Positions 55,301 through 63,465 of a stretch of 64,000 bases of DNA are shown here, piece by piece. Both the position numbers and the translations under genes were made by a program. The DNA is from Aquimarina aggregata (lineage in GTDB: Bacteria > Bacteroidota > Bacteroidia > Flavobacteriales > Flavobacteriaceae): the NCBI RefSeq assembly GCF_001632745.1, contig NZ_LQRT01000024.1:310001-374000 (forward strand), read 5' to 3'. The notes beneath the pieces were generated by a model. The model searched no databases and had not been told where the DNA came from. It was given only the letters and a program-made list of their open reading frames with translations. Positions within the stretch are counted from its first letter, which is position 1, and every line of letters begins with the position of its first letter.

Positions 55301-55779
55301 CTCTCCATATATTTGGACTTGTACGTAATATATGGGTCATCCATATCCACCCAATACCCAATTTTTTGGGTAAGATCATTCCATATATCAGTATATCGCA
55401 TTACAGCTTTTTTACAAGCCTCATTGTATTCTTCAATAGTGATTTTTTTACCAATATCTTCTTTGGTGATCCCTAACTCTTTTTCTACACCAAGTTCAAC
55501 AGGTAGTCCATGAGTGTCCCATCCTGCTTTACGTTTTACTTGATATCCTTTTTGAGTTTTGTAACGACAAAATATATCCTTAATTGCTCGCGCCATTACG
55601 TGATGAATACCTGGTAATCCATTTGCTGAAGGTGGTCCTTCAAAAAACACATAAGGTTCTGCTCCATCTCGTTCATTGACACTTTTCTCAAAAATGTCAT
55701 TTTCTTGCCAGAAATTAAGTATTTCGTCTGCTACTTTTGGTAAGTCAAGTCCTTTATATTCAGGAAACTTAGTGCTCAT
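52351..55779 (-). CDS. ileS: Isoleucyl-tRNA synthetase, type 2-like with GIHH motif
   Basis: An 1142-residue class I synthetase charging tRNA-Ile. The first signature, normally HxGH, reads G57-I58-H59-H60 in NGLPGIHHVMARAIKD, while the second is KMSKR (KMSKRLGN). The editing (CP1) domain contains the LAWTTTPWTLPSNTAL stretch, and GWDTHGLPVE is present. There is no C-terminal zinc finger. These traits fit IleRS2, the eukaryote-like type known for mupirocin resistance; the GxHH swap is the variant reported as hyper-resistant. It is the only ileS in the window and is cotranscribed with the DksA-like gene. Confidence 0.94.
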   Translation of the reverse strand: MSTKFPEYKGLDLPKVADEILNFWQENDIFEKSVNERDGAEPYVFFEGPPSANGLPGIHHVMARAIKDIFCRYKTQKGYQVKRKAGWDTHGLPVELGVEKELGITKEDIGKKITIEEYNEACKKAVMRYTDIWNDLTQKIGYWVDMDDPYITYKSKYMESVWWLLSQIYKKGLLYKGYTIQPYSPKAGTGLSSHELNQPGTYQDVTDTTVVAQFKVASNSDQSLNSIGKAFNISEDIENASFLAWTTTPWTLPSNTALTVGPKIDYVLVKTFNQYTFEPTNVILAKNLVSKQFSGKFILAETEEEVNAFKEGDKKIPYIIKAACKGADLVEIRYEQLLDYVQPYHNPENAFRVIAGDFVTTEDGTGIVHTSPTFGADDAFVAKQAKPEVPALLVMDENDNLVPTVDLQGRFIKELGDLGGKYVKNEYYDDGTAPDKSVDVEIAIKLKIENKAFKVEKYVHSYPNCWRTDKPVLYYPLDSWFIKVTDFKDRMHELNLGINWKPKATGEGRFGNWLANANDWNLSRSRFWGIPLPIWRTEDGKEEIIIGSIEELKSEMDKAVKAAILEQDIFVEFTVGDMSEENYDKVDLHKNVVDQITLVSPSGKPMKRESDLIDVWFDSGSMPYAQWHYPFENKEKVESGDGQADFIAEGVDQTRGWFYTLHAIATMIFDDVAYKNVVSNGLVLDKNGQKMSKRLGNAADPFETLKTYGPDATRWYMISNANPWDNLKFDIEGIGEVRRKFFGTLYNTYSFFTLYANIDNFNYSEDDIALKDRPEIDRWILSELHTLIKNVDEYYNDYEPTKATRAISDFVQENLSNWFVRLSRRRYWKGDYQQDKISAYQTLYTCMLTVAKLGASVAPFFMDRLYKDLVAVTGKEAHESVHLAHFPEYNVAFVDKALEHKMQKAQTISSLVLSLRQKEKIKVRQPLQRIMIPVLTDAEKIEINDIADLIKTEVNVKEIELIDDASGILVKQIKPNFKALGPRFGKDMKLIANKIQSFDQEAIKILEQTGNYTVEINDKIITLETSDVEISSQDIEGWLVANSGSLTVALDVTITPDLKKEGIARELVNRIQNIRKDSGFEVTDKIGIVFQENNTIKEAISTNETYIKNETLTETIEFAADVINGTEIAFDDIATQLVIKKH

Positions 55780-55927
55780 TTGATCGTTCTTTCTATTAGG
55801 TCTGCGAAAATAAGGATTTTATTGAAAAAAGTAGAACGAAATCCAATAGCGTTACAAAATAAATGTAACTCTATGATGATTTTTAACAAAGCTTACGGTT
55901 TTTTGATAAAAAAGTAACAATATGGTA

Positions 55928-58282
55928 TCAAAAATCAATCACGATTCCAATACTAGGAATAATTTGTCCAGATTCTGTTTCGATGACGCTTAACTCTCTA
56001 GGTTGAATAATAGTTCCATTTGTATTTCTACCTAATCCATATTGAGTAGGTTCTGGAGTCGCTTGTCCTAGCACATTTTGAGCTTCTGCAAACACGTTTA
56101 ACGATAGTTTTTTAAAGTTCCATTTTTTATCAATTCGTAAATCAAGTTGACTAAATGTGTCTAATTTTTCTTCGCCTAGACGATCATAATCCAAAATTAC
56201 TTCTGGGTAATTTGCTAGAGTTGCATCAAGGTCGGTAGGAACAAAAGGGGTATTTCCTGCAAATCGATATCGTGCACTTATTTCCCAATTTTTCTTTAGT
56301 TTGTAACCACCAGTAAATGAGATTAGATGTCTACTATCCCATACAGAAGGTAGATAAGTGTTGCGGTCAAAACCTGTAAATTCACTATAAAACCAGGTGT
56401 ATGCAAATATCCCATAAAAATTGTTAGAAAGCTTTTGTTGAAATTGCAGTTCTGCACCATAACTTCTACCTTTACCAACTGTAGCTACATCTTCACTACC
56501 TAATATTTCGAAATCAGCACCTTTATTTGCGAGAGATACGCCATCCAATACAGACACGGGATAGTCATCATATCGTTTGTAAAAACCTTCTAAAGAAATA
56601 CTTGATGAAGGCCCAAAGTACCGCTGTAGTCCAAGAACATAATGATCACTTACGGTATAATTTACGTCTTGATTTACAAGAAGATTTTCATTGTTTCTGA
56701 ATCCTAATATGGTGTACGGAGGTAACTTGTAATATCTTCCGATAGAGCCATTTAATTTCCAGTTTTCTTTAAACTCGTACGACAAAGAGAATCGAGGAGA
56801 GAATGTAGAAAGTAGATTGTCTTCATCTGTAAAAGTATCATCGTCTATCCTAAAACCAAATGATATATCTAACTTATCATCAAAAAATGAATTAGTGATA
56901 TTTGTAAATACGCCATATTTGAAAAAGTCAATCTCGGTATTAAAAATGTTATTATCGGTTAAATTGATAGTTTCATTAGTATAGTCTGAATATTGTATGT
57001 TAAAACCAGCGGTTAGTTTCCAAGTATCAAGAAATTTTGTTAATTGATACCTTAGTTTCGTTTCTGATTCTGTTGCATCATTATTAAAAATCACACCTGT
57101 TTCATTTTCTGGATCTTCGTATCGGGTAAATTCATTAATTAATGTATTATTACTAAGAGTAGTTTCCATGAATCCAGAACCATTTTTAAAACGATTCTTC
57201 CAGGTTAAACCAATAGCATTAGTTTTTTGATTAATAAAAGGTGCTTGTTCTAACTGTGCTTGTTGTTCGGCGTCAAAATCTTCTGGAGCTTCTACAGAAA
57301 AATCATCGATAGATCCTAAACCAATAAAATTAAGTTCATTGTAAGCATTAATTTTATGATTTATTTTATACTGGTAGTCCCAATAATTTGGTCTGAATGG
57401 TAGTCCAATTACTTCAAATAAAAACTGAAGATAACTACGTCTGGCAGATACTAAAAACGTAGTTTTTGATTCTTCGGTTTTTCCTTTAAATAAAGGCCCC
57501 TCTAAAGTAAGTGCAGCTTCACTAGCGCTTACTCGAAAATTACCAGTAAAGTCTCTATTATTTCCTGTACGTTGGCTAAATTGTAATACCCCCGAGAGAG
57601 GGTTGTCATATTGGGCTCCAAAAGCAGAAGTAGATAAGGTTACATTATCAATAAATGACACATTGATAAGTCCTACTGGACCACCGGCACTTCCTTGCGT
57701 ACTAAAATGATTGATATTTGGCACTTCCATTCCATCCAAATAATATACAGTTTCATTAGGAGCACCACCACGTATGATCAAATCGTTACGAAATCCGCCA
57801 ATAGATGGAGAAACACCGGGCAATGTCTGGGCAACTTGTACAACATCATTATTGCTTCCTGGGTACGTGGCAATTTCTACAGCAGATAACGTTTGAGTAG
57901 ACAAAGGTGTTTCTTTAGGTCTAGTTATTTTGTTTGCATTACTAATCACAACTTCATCTAGGGCTTCTGCTGATTCTTTTAGTGTGAAATTATAACTGGG
58001 TGTTCCTTTTGATCTTACAATTACATTAAATTTTGCTTGTGTTTCGAATCCCACATAACTTACAATAAGATTATAAGATCCAGGAATTACGTTTTCAATA
58101 CGATAATTACCATCAAAATCGGTTTGTGCTCCTTTTTCTGTATCTTCTAGAAAAACTGAAGCACCAAGAATAGGTTGACCTGTTTGGTCTGTTACATTTC
58201 CTGATAATTCGCCATATACCTGAGCATAGATATTCGAAACTAATAGTAAAGAAAGTACTAAAACAGTATTTTTGATATTCAT
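55928..58282 (-). CDS. TonB-dependent outer-membrane receptor
   Basis: About 784 residues from the chosen Met (residue 12 of the open frame, MNIKNTVLVLSLLL), which gives a proper signal peptide ending in NIYAQ. Domains are carboxypeptidase-regulatory (GAQTDFDGNYRIENV), plug (DLIIRGGAPNETVYYLDGMEV) and barrel ending IVIDF. It is unrelated in sequence to the other two receptors beyond the fold. A MarR regulator is divergently transcribed 140 bp away and may control it, which is inference. Ligand unknown. Confidence 0.9.
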   Translation of the reverse strand: MNIKNTVLVLSLLLVSNIYAQVYGELSGNVTDQTGQPILGASVFLEDTEKGAQTDFDGNYRIENVIPGSYNLIVSYVGFETQAKFNVIVRSKGTPSYNFTLKESAEALDEVVISNANKITRPKETPLSTQTLSAVEIATYPGSNNDVVQVAQTLPGVSPSIGGFRNDLIIRGGAPNETVYYLDGMEVPNINHFSTQGSAGGPVGLINVSFIDNVTLSTSAFGAQYDNPLSGVLQFSQRTGNNRDFTGNFRVSASEAALTLEGPLFKGKTEESKTTFLVSARRSYLQFLFEVIGLPFRPNYWDYQYKINHKINAYNELNFIGLGSIDDFSVEAPEDFDAEQQAQLEQAPFINQKTNAIGLTWKNRFKNGSGFMETTLSNNTLINEFTRYEDPENETGVIFNNDATESETKLRYQLTKFLDTWKLTAGFNIQYSDYTNETINLTDNNIFNTEIDFFKYGVFTNITNSFFDDKLDISFGFRIDDDTFTDEDNLLSTFSPRFSLSYEFKENWKLNGSIGRYYKLPPYTILGFRNNENLLVNQDVNYTVSDHYVLGLQRYFGPSSSISLEGFYKRYDDYPVSVLDGVSLANKGADFEILGSEDVATVGKGRSYGAELQFQQKLSNNFYGIFAYTWFYSEFTGFDRNTYLPSVWDSRHLISFTGGYKLKKNWEISARYRFAGNTPFVPTDLDATLANYPEVILDYDRLGEEKLDTFSQLDLRIDKKWNFKKLSLNVFAEAQNVLGQATPEPTQYGLGRNTNGTIIQPRELSVIETESGQIIPSIGIVIDF

Positions 58283-58364
58283 AGTTAGAGGTTTTAATGT
58301 TTTAAAACAGATCATATTTAAGTTTGTAATTAAGGTTGTTTATCATTTCACTGCAAAGATTAAA

Positions 58365-58372
58365 CAAAAATA
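58365..58372 (-). promoter_or_regulatory. Candidate -7 element of the third TonB receptor gene
   Basis: Minus-strand TATTTTTG is an exact match to TAnnTTTG, 83 bp before the chosen start and within the divergent region shared with the MarR gene. No clear -33 box was found. Confidence 0.35.
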
Positions 58373-58422
58373 GTATTATATAGTAGTAAATAATTTTAAT
58401 TTAATGTTAAAAAATAGTATTA

Positions 58423-59061
58423 ATGAAGATTTATGAATTAATAAAGCAATTAATTAATCTTACAGGAGAGTTTGTAACGAATAGATTAGATAGAGATATC
58501 ACGATAAAATCGTTTTCGAGTTGGTTATCTAAATATCTAGACGAAACTATCGCAACAGAAGAATATGAAATAACAGGACACAGTATAGAAGCAGAGATAG
58601 CTGCCTATATTGGTAGAATGAGTAGATATTCTAATGTATATATTAAGTCGGCATTAATTGATTTGCCATTTGCTACTGATATGGATTTTGCATTTACAGC
58701 AATACTTCATCGTTCTGGATCTATTGGGAAAACAGAGTTAATTAGAAAAATGGCATATGACAAATCTTCAGGTATGGAAGTTATTAAACGCTTACTGAAA
58801 AATGAGATTATAGAACAGTTTCCTAATCCAGATGATAAAAGAAGTAAGCTACTAAGATTAACTATAAATGGTGAAGAAAATGTTATAAAAGCGTATTCTG
58901 AGGCGCATAAAGCTGCAAAAATGGTTAGTGGCACTTTAACAACTACCGAGCAAATTACATTATTAAAAACACTCAAGAAATTAGATGATTTTCATTTTCC
59001 GATATATTTAGAAGAAGAGAAAGATTTAAATTTGATTATAAAAAAATATGCAAATCAATAG
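58423..59061 (+). CDS. MarR-family winged-helix regulator
   Basis: A 212-residue protein, longer than the usual 140-160 through an N-terminal extension of about 75 residues. The winged helix (about 85-150) has AILHRSGSIGKTELIRKM and the wing LLKNEIIEQFPNPDDKRSKLLRL, the latter with the DKRS turn typical of MarR. A C-terminal helix completes the dimer interface. It is divergent from a TonB receptor gene and 36 bp upstream of an amidase-type gene, either of which could be its target. Confidence 0.85.
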   Translation: MKIYELIKQLINLTGEFVTNRLDRDITIKSFSSWLSKYLDETIATEEYEITGHSIEAEIAAYIGRMSRYSNVYIKSALIDLPFATDMDFAFTAILHRSGSIGKTELIRKMAYDKSSGMEVIKRLLKNEIIEQFPNPDDKRSKLLRLTINGEENVIKAYSEAHKAAKMVSGTLTTTEQITLLKTLKKLDDFHFPIYLEEEKDLNLIIKKYANQ

Positions 59062-59097
59062 AAAATGATAACGGATAGATTTTACTATTTTTAACCT

Positions 59098-59880
59098 ATG
59101 AATGATACTTTAAATATAGCACTTATTCAATCTCATTTAGCTTGGGAAAATGCAATACACAATCGAGCGGCATTTGAACAAAAAATAAACTCAATACCAA
59201 CCGAGGTAGATCTGATTGTTTTGCCTGAAATGTTTACTACTGGGTTTACAATGAATGCTTCTGAAGTTGCAGAAAAAATGGATGGAGATACTATAAAGTG
59301 GCTTGTTACTATGGCTAAGACAAAACAATGTGCTATCACTGGAAGTTTGATCATACAAGATGGTAAAAAGTATTACAATCGATTAGTGTTTGTTTTTCCA
59401 GATGGTAGTTATCAAACTTATGATAAACATCAGTTATTTACTTTGGCAAAAGAAGATGAGGTATTTACTGCGGGTCAAAAAGAAGTTATAATATCGTTTA
59501 AAGGTTGGAAAATAAAACCTCAGATATGTTATGATCTTAGATTTCCAGTATGGGCTAGAAATACTTCAGAGTACGATGTATTACTATATGTAGCCAGTTG
59601 GCCAAAACTTAGAATAAATGCATGGGATACATTATTACAAGCAAGAGCCATCGAAAATATGTGCTACTGTGTTGGTGTAAATCGAATAGGTCTAGACGGA
59701 AAAGGGTATGAATATAATGGGCATTCAGCAGTGTATGATGTTCTCGGGCATTCTGTTATAGAAACAGAACCAATTGAAAAAGAGGTTATTTTATATGCAA
59801 CATTAAATAAATCTCATATTTCTAAGGTTAGAACTAAATTACCATTTTTAAAAGATTCAGACGCTTTTAATTTACTCTAG
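59098..59880 (+). CDS. Nitrilase-superfamily omega-amidase (YafV-like)
   Basis: A 260-residue C-N hydrolase. The catalytic triad is visible: Glu in VLPEMFTTGF (near 44), Lys in YDKHQLF (near 106) and Cys in KPQICYDLRFPVW (near 144). The pattern FTTGFTMNA is typical of omega-amidase/YafV, which hydrolyses alpha-keto-glutaramate and similar metabolites in damage repair. Its 3' end overlaps the convergent Ig-like lipoprotein gene by 9 bp. Confidence 0.93.
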   Translation: MNDTLNIALIQSHLAWENAIHNRAAFEQKINSIPTEVDLIVLPEMFTTGFTMNASEVAEKMDGDTIKWLVTMAKTKQCAITGSLIIQDGKKYYNRLVFVFPDGSYQTYDKHQLFTLAKEDEVFTAGQKEVIISFKGWKIKPQICYDLRFPVWARNTSEYDVLLYVASWPKLRINAWDTLLQARAIENMCYCVGVNRIGLDGKGYEYNGHSAVYDVLGHSVIETEPIEKEVILYATLNKSHISKVRTKLPFLKDSDAFNLL

Positions 59881-61485
59881 AATAAAAGTTTGTTTTAATT
59901 CCCAATTGGCACGAACATCGATTAAATCGGGGAAATATCGAACAACTTCTGGTTGTATTCCTTTTAAAAAGTCTCCGGTATCCCATTTTCCATTTTTATT
60001 TGAATCAATCATGATTCGTATAAGATATTTACCAGGATTAAGGTGATCAAAGGTGATTAATTCTTCTTTTTCTGCAATCTTTTCTGAGATTACATCGTTT
60101 TTTTCATTAGTAACTTGGACTATTACAGGATATGTTTTGACATTTTGTAGCGTAAGGAAAATAGTACCATAATCAGCCAATTTTTTTGTTCTAAAATTAA
60201 AATTAATCGTATCATTCACATTACCGATAAAATCTTTAACAGCTTCGGGGAGCATTTGTAATGTGTAACTATTGTCTTCAGCTTTATCAAAAATTAATTC
60301 AGCTTCATTTTTTGAAGTATTTAGCTTTACAGAAAAAGGAACATTAAGAGTATCTTTATCGGTTAAAGTTATTTTTTCTTGATTAATACTATCTAAAGGT
60401 GTATTTGCTGTAAACGTGTAATTTTGATTTAATTTTACAGTAGAGCGTATAGATGACGATAGTTGTAAAGAGTCTTTATATTGATCTTTAAATCTGGTAA
60501 TTAAGGTGTCTCTATATCCCTTTGTGTTTGTAACCTCGAAAATCAAAGAATCAGTTTCAAAGAAAGGTTTGAACCAATAATGTAATGTGTCTTTTTTCTG
60601 ATCCTTGTAAACTAGCTCCTTAAAATCTTCAGGAGTGTCACTTAATAGTTTTATTTTCATACTATCAAGTTGCCCTTCAAATGGAAATATAAATTCGTTT
60701 TTAGAAACTTGCTTTGGCAGTAAGGCTTTATAACCCAGTACTTCCTTAAATAAGTTTAGGTTAAAAATTTTAGCAGTATCTTCTGGTATAGTAACAATAT
60801 CTTCATAAAAACCTATCTTATCTTGTTTTGGTTCATACAGGTAGTTCGAAGATGCATCTTTAAGAGCTATAAGTTTAAACTTTCCTTTTTTAAGATTGTA
60901 AAAATTAAAAACAGTACTATCTAATGTGTTAGTTACATATCGTGGCACTGTATTAAATACAAGGGAGTCCGAATATTCTTCGTCTATTTCGTAAAGCGCA
61001 ATGGTAATATTAGGATCGGCTTCATTTTTTATGGCATCGGTAATAGTACCTTTTATACTCAAAGAATCAAGAAAATCTCCAGTAGAAAATACATATCTAA
61101 AAAAGGGATATGCATTTCCTTCATTATTGTCTTCAACACTTTCTCCAAAATTGATACTATATGTAGTGTTTACGAGCAGAGTGTCTTCAAATTGAATTTT
61201 TATGTACTTGCTTGCTCCACCTAACGGGGTTATAGTCGGTTTTGGATCCATTGGCGGAGAAACAATAATCTGCTGTTGAGCATCCTTTAGTTTAATATAT
61301 TCATCAAAATAAATACGAATTTCTTTTTTATCGAAATTTGTAGAGAAATTAGGAGGAAAAGCTTTCACGAAAACAGGAGGTGTCTCATCTTTTTCTCCAC
61401 CAGAAATTGAACCTTTTTTTGCACAGCTAATTATAAAAACCAATGCCAAGACAGGTATCAATATGGTATTTATCCTTTTGTTCAT
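59872..61485 (-). CDS. Ig-like (SbsA-type) lipoprotein
   Basis: A 537-residue lipoprotein with lipobox VFIISC (Cys near residue 21) followed by a Gly/Ser linker. The N-terminal domain TPPVFVKAFPPNFSTNF and IYFDEYIKLKDAQQQ is a Big/SbsA Ig-like fold; later strands suggest further beta-sandwiches. A C-terminal HLNPGKYLIRIMIDSNKNGKWDTG stretch holds a calcium-like Asp-rich loop. Such genes sit beside comF in many Bacteroidota. Function is unknown; cell-envelope attachment is expected. Confidence 0.8.
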   Translation of the reverse strand: MNKRINTILIPVLALVFIISCAKKGSISGGEKDETPPVFVKAFPPNFSTNFDKKEIRIYFDEYIKLKDAQQQIIVSPPMDPKPTITPLGGASKYIKIQFEDTLLVNTTYSINFGESVEDNNEGNAYPFFRYVFSTGDFLDSLSIKGTITDAIKNEADPNITIALYEIDEEYSDSLVFNTVPRYVTNTLDSTVFNFYNLKKGKFKLIALKDASSNYLYEPKQDKIGFYEDIVTIPEDTAKIFNLNLFKEVLGYKALLPKQVSKNEFIFPFEGQLDSMKIKLLSDTPEDFKELVYKDQKKDTLHYWFKPFFETDSLIFEVTNTKGYRDTLITRFKDQYKDSLQLSSSIRSTVKLNQNYTFTANTPLDSINQEKITLTDKDTLNVPFSVKLNTSKNEAELIFDKAEDNSYTLQMLPEAVKDFIGNVNDTINFNFRTKKLADYGTIFLTLQNVKTYPVIVQVTNEKNDVISEKIAEKEELITFDHLNPGKYLIRIMIDSNKNGKWDTGDFLKGIQPEVVRYFPDLIDVRANWELKQTFILE

Positions 61486-61552
61486 ATTACCCTAATATTT
61501 TAAAGACACAAAGAAACAATTATATTGAAAAACAAAAAAACTTAATAAAATA

Positions 61553-62233
61553 CTATTCTGTAATTGCCATGGCTGCTACACTAATTTTAATTCCAGGGAT
61601 AACTTTTAAAGCTTGTATACAAGCTTCTATAGTAGCACCAGTTGTTATAATATCATCTACAAGTAAAATATGTTTGTTTTTCAGTAAAGACTCATTTTCT
61701 ATGCTAAATGTTTCAGAAGTATTATCCCATCTGCGAAGACGTTCGCGTTTAGATTGCTTTTTATTGTAGGATTTTTTTTTGAGAACAGTATCTATATAGG
61801 TTATTTCAAGCTTTTTAGCTATTTCTATTCCAAATTTTGCCACTTGATTATAGCCGCGTTCGCGATATCTTTTTTTGTGTAGAGGTACAGGTATTACAAA
61901 ATCAATATCTTGATAATCAGGTTTTTGAATTAATTCATCTCCTAGCCACTTTCCTAATTCTTTTCCAATTTCTTCTCTCCCTTTATACTTAAGATTATGA
62001 ATTAAATTCTGAACTAAACTATCTTTGCGAAATATAAATAAGGAACACGTATTTTCTACTTTGACACGACCATAAAATACTTTTTCAATTTTTTTTGCGT
62101 TTACGTTATGGAAATTACTCAAAGGAAGCTCATGTCTGCAAGAAGTGCATAGCAACCTTTCGTTTTTATAAAGTGGACTGTCACAGGCTGCACAGTATAC
62201 TGGATAAAATAAATAAGCCAAGTCTCTTAGCAT
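61553..62233 (-). CDS. ComF-family phosphoribosyltransferase
   Basis: A 226-residue protein. The N-terminal zinc ribbon has CAAC and CTSC pairs (near residues 14-36), and the C-terminal type I PRTase domain has the PRPP loop ILLVDDIITTGAT (near 191-203). The RERGYNQV segment is the usual ComF signature. In naturally competent bacteria ComF supports DNA uptake; whether this organism is competent is not shown. It precedes the Ig-like lipoprotein gene by 67 bp on the same strand. Confidence 0.92.
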   Translation of the reverse strand: MLRDLAYLFYPVYCAACDSPLYKNERLLCTSCRHELPLSNFHNVNAKKIEKVFYGRVKVENTCSLFIFRKDSLVQNLIHNLKYKGREEIGKELGKWLGDELIQKPDYQDIDFVIPVPLHKKRYRERGYNQVAKFGIEIAKKLEITYIDTVLKKKSYNKKQSKRERLRRWDNTSETFSIENESLLKNKHILLVDDIITTGATIEACIQALKVIPGIKISVAAMAITE

Positions 62234-62307
62234 TTTAGTAGAGAGATTAACATTAATTATTATATTTAACTATTGAAATAACCATCAAAAATTAGAAATA
62301 CATTATT

Positions 62308-63189
62308 ATGACAACTCAAAACAATAACTTGACCCTTAAAATTCTTATCGGTGTTCTAGGAGCGCTGTTACTTATTCTGGGTATTTTTACTTATAAGTTT
62401 TATAACGAAGAGAAGGAAAATAAAGCAATTTTGCAAAAAGAAAAGGATCTTATTGAAAGTGAACTAGGAGAATTGATTACAAAGTATGATAATGCTATTG
62501 CGCTTAATGAGGTAATGGATGATCATTTACTTAAAGCAAAAGAACGTATTGTAGTGCTTTTGGATAGTGTAGAAAAGAATGAAGCTAATTTAGCCTTGAT
62601 TTCTAGATATAGAAGAGAAGTTGGAAAGCTTAAGAAAGAAAGAGAAAGATTGTTTAAACTTGCAGATAGTTTGACAGTTGCAAATACGCAACTTGCAACA
62701 GATCTTGATAGTACATCTGTAGCATTAAATCAAAGAATTATTTTTTCAGACTCTTTACAAACACAAAACAGTAGACTTGCAGAGATTGTAGAAAGAGGAT
62801 CAGCTCTTACTGCTGCAAATATTAAAGCAGAAGGTGTGCGTGTGCGTAACAGTGGTAAAATCTCTACTACTCCTAGAGCAAGTAAAGCAGATAAAGTGAG
62901 AGTGTGTTTTACACTTTCGCCCAATAAATTAACCGAAAAAGGAGATAAAGAGCTTTTTGTACAGGTTATAAACCCTGAAAATAATCTTATCGGAGATAAA
63001 ATCTCAGTAAACTTTGATGACGCTATACTAACATATAGTGGGCGAAACAAAGTATTTTATGAAAATGATGAGTTAGATGTTTGTGTCCTAGTTGATGCAG
63101 CCGAAGGAGAATTAGTAAAAGGAAACTATGTAGTTAACCTATTCTCTGGGCCAAGAATGATCTCTAATACACAGTTCGAATTGAAATAA
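62308..63189 (+). CDS. Single-pass membrane coiled-coil protein
   Basis: A 293-residue protein with one membrane helix (about 10-31, LKILIGVLGALLLILGIF), a long coiled coil (about 35-160, rich in Glu/Lys heptads such as KLKKERERLFKLADSLT), and a compact C-terminal beta-domain (about 190-293). I do not recognise the family with certainty; flavobacterial relatives are often called hypothetical or chromosome-partitioning proteins. The layout suits a periplasmic spacer or scaffold. It is followed by a strong terminator. Confidence 0.75.
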   Translation: MTTQNNNLTLKILIGVLGALLLILGIFTYKFYNEEKENKAILQKEKDLIESELGELITKYDNAIALNEVMDDHLLKAKERIVVLLDSVEKNEANLALISRYRREVGKLKKERERLFKLADSLTVANTQLATDLDSTSVALNQRIIFSDSLQTQNSRLAEIVERGSALTAANIKAEGVRVRNSGKISTTPRASKADKVRVCFTLSPNKLTEKGDKELFVQVINPENNLIGDKISVNFDDAILTYSGRNKVFYENDELDVCVLVDAAEGELVKGNYVVNLFSGPRMISNTQFELK

Positions 63190-63211
63190 TTATAAGCGTA
63201 TATAATAAAAA

Positions 63212-63233
63212 CCGTCGTATGAAAGTATGGCGG
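63212..63233 (+). terminator. Intrinsic terminator of the coiled-coil protein gene
   Basis: An 8-bp stem with two G-U pairs (63212-63219 with 63226-63233), A-tract before and seven or more T after, 22 bp downstream of the stop. Confidence 0.85.
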
Positions 63234-63312
63234 TTTTTTTATGCATTTTTCAGAAATTACTTGCTTTACTTATTAAATGATAAAATTCGTTTTTAAATCA
63301 TTTAAATTGAAT

Positions 63313-63320
63313 TATTTTTG
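63313..63320 (+). promoter_or_regulatory. Candidate -7 element of glyQS
   Basis: TATTTTTG is an exact TAnnTTTG box. It implies a leader of about 140 bases before the glyQS ATG. The -33 region has only weak resemblance to TTTG. Confidence 0.4.
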
Positions 63321-63379
63321 CGAGGCAAGTTTTAAAAAACATTAACGATATACTACGTAATCGGTTAAAGTTTTAACAA

Positions 63380-63453
63380 AAGAACGTATATATCATATAT
63401 CCGTTCTTAATTTTTAATCGAAATTTTTGAAAAGAAATTGTTTTCAAAAATTT
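63380..63453 (+). promoter_or_regulatory. Two-hairpin leader of glyQS
   Basis: AAGAACG (63380-63386) pairs with CGTTCTT (63402-63408) around an AT-rich core and is followed by AATTTTTAAT, weakly terminator-like. A second, perfect 13-bp inverted repeat (63421-63433 with 63441-63453, 7-base loop) ends 12 bases before the start codon and could mask it. No T-box features are seen. Confidence 0.4.
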
Positions 63454-63465
63454 TAAATAACTAAA

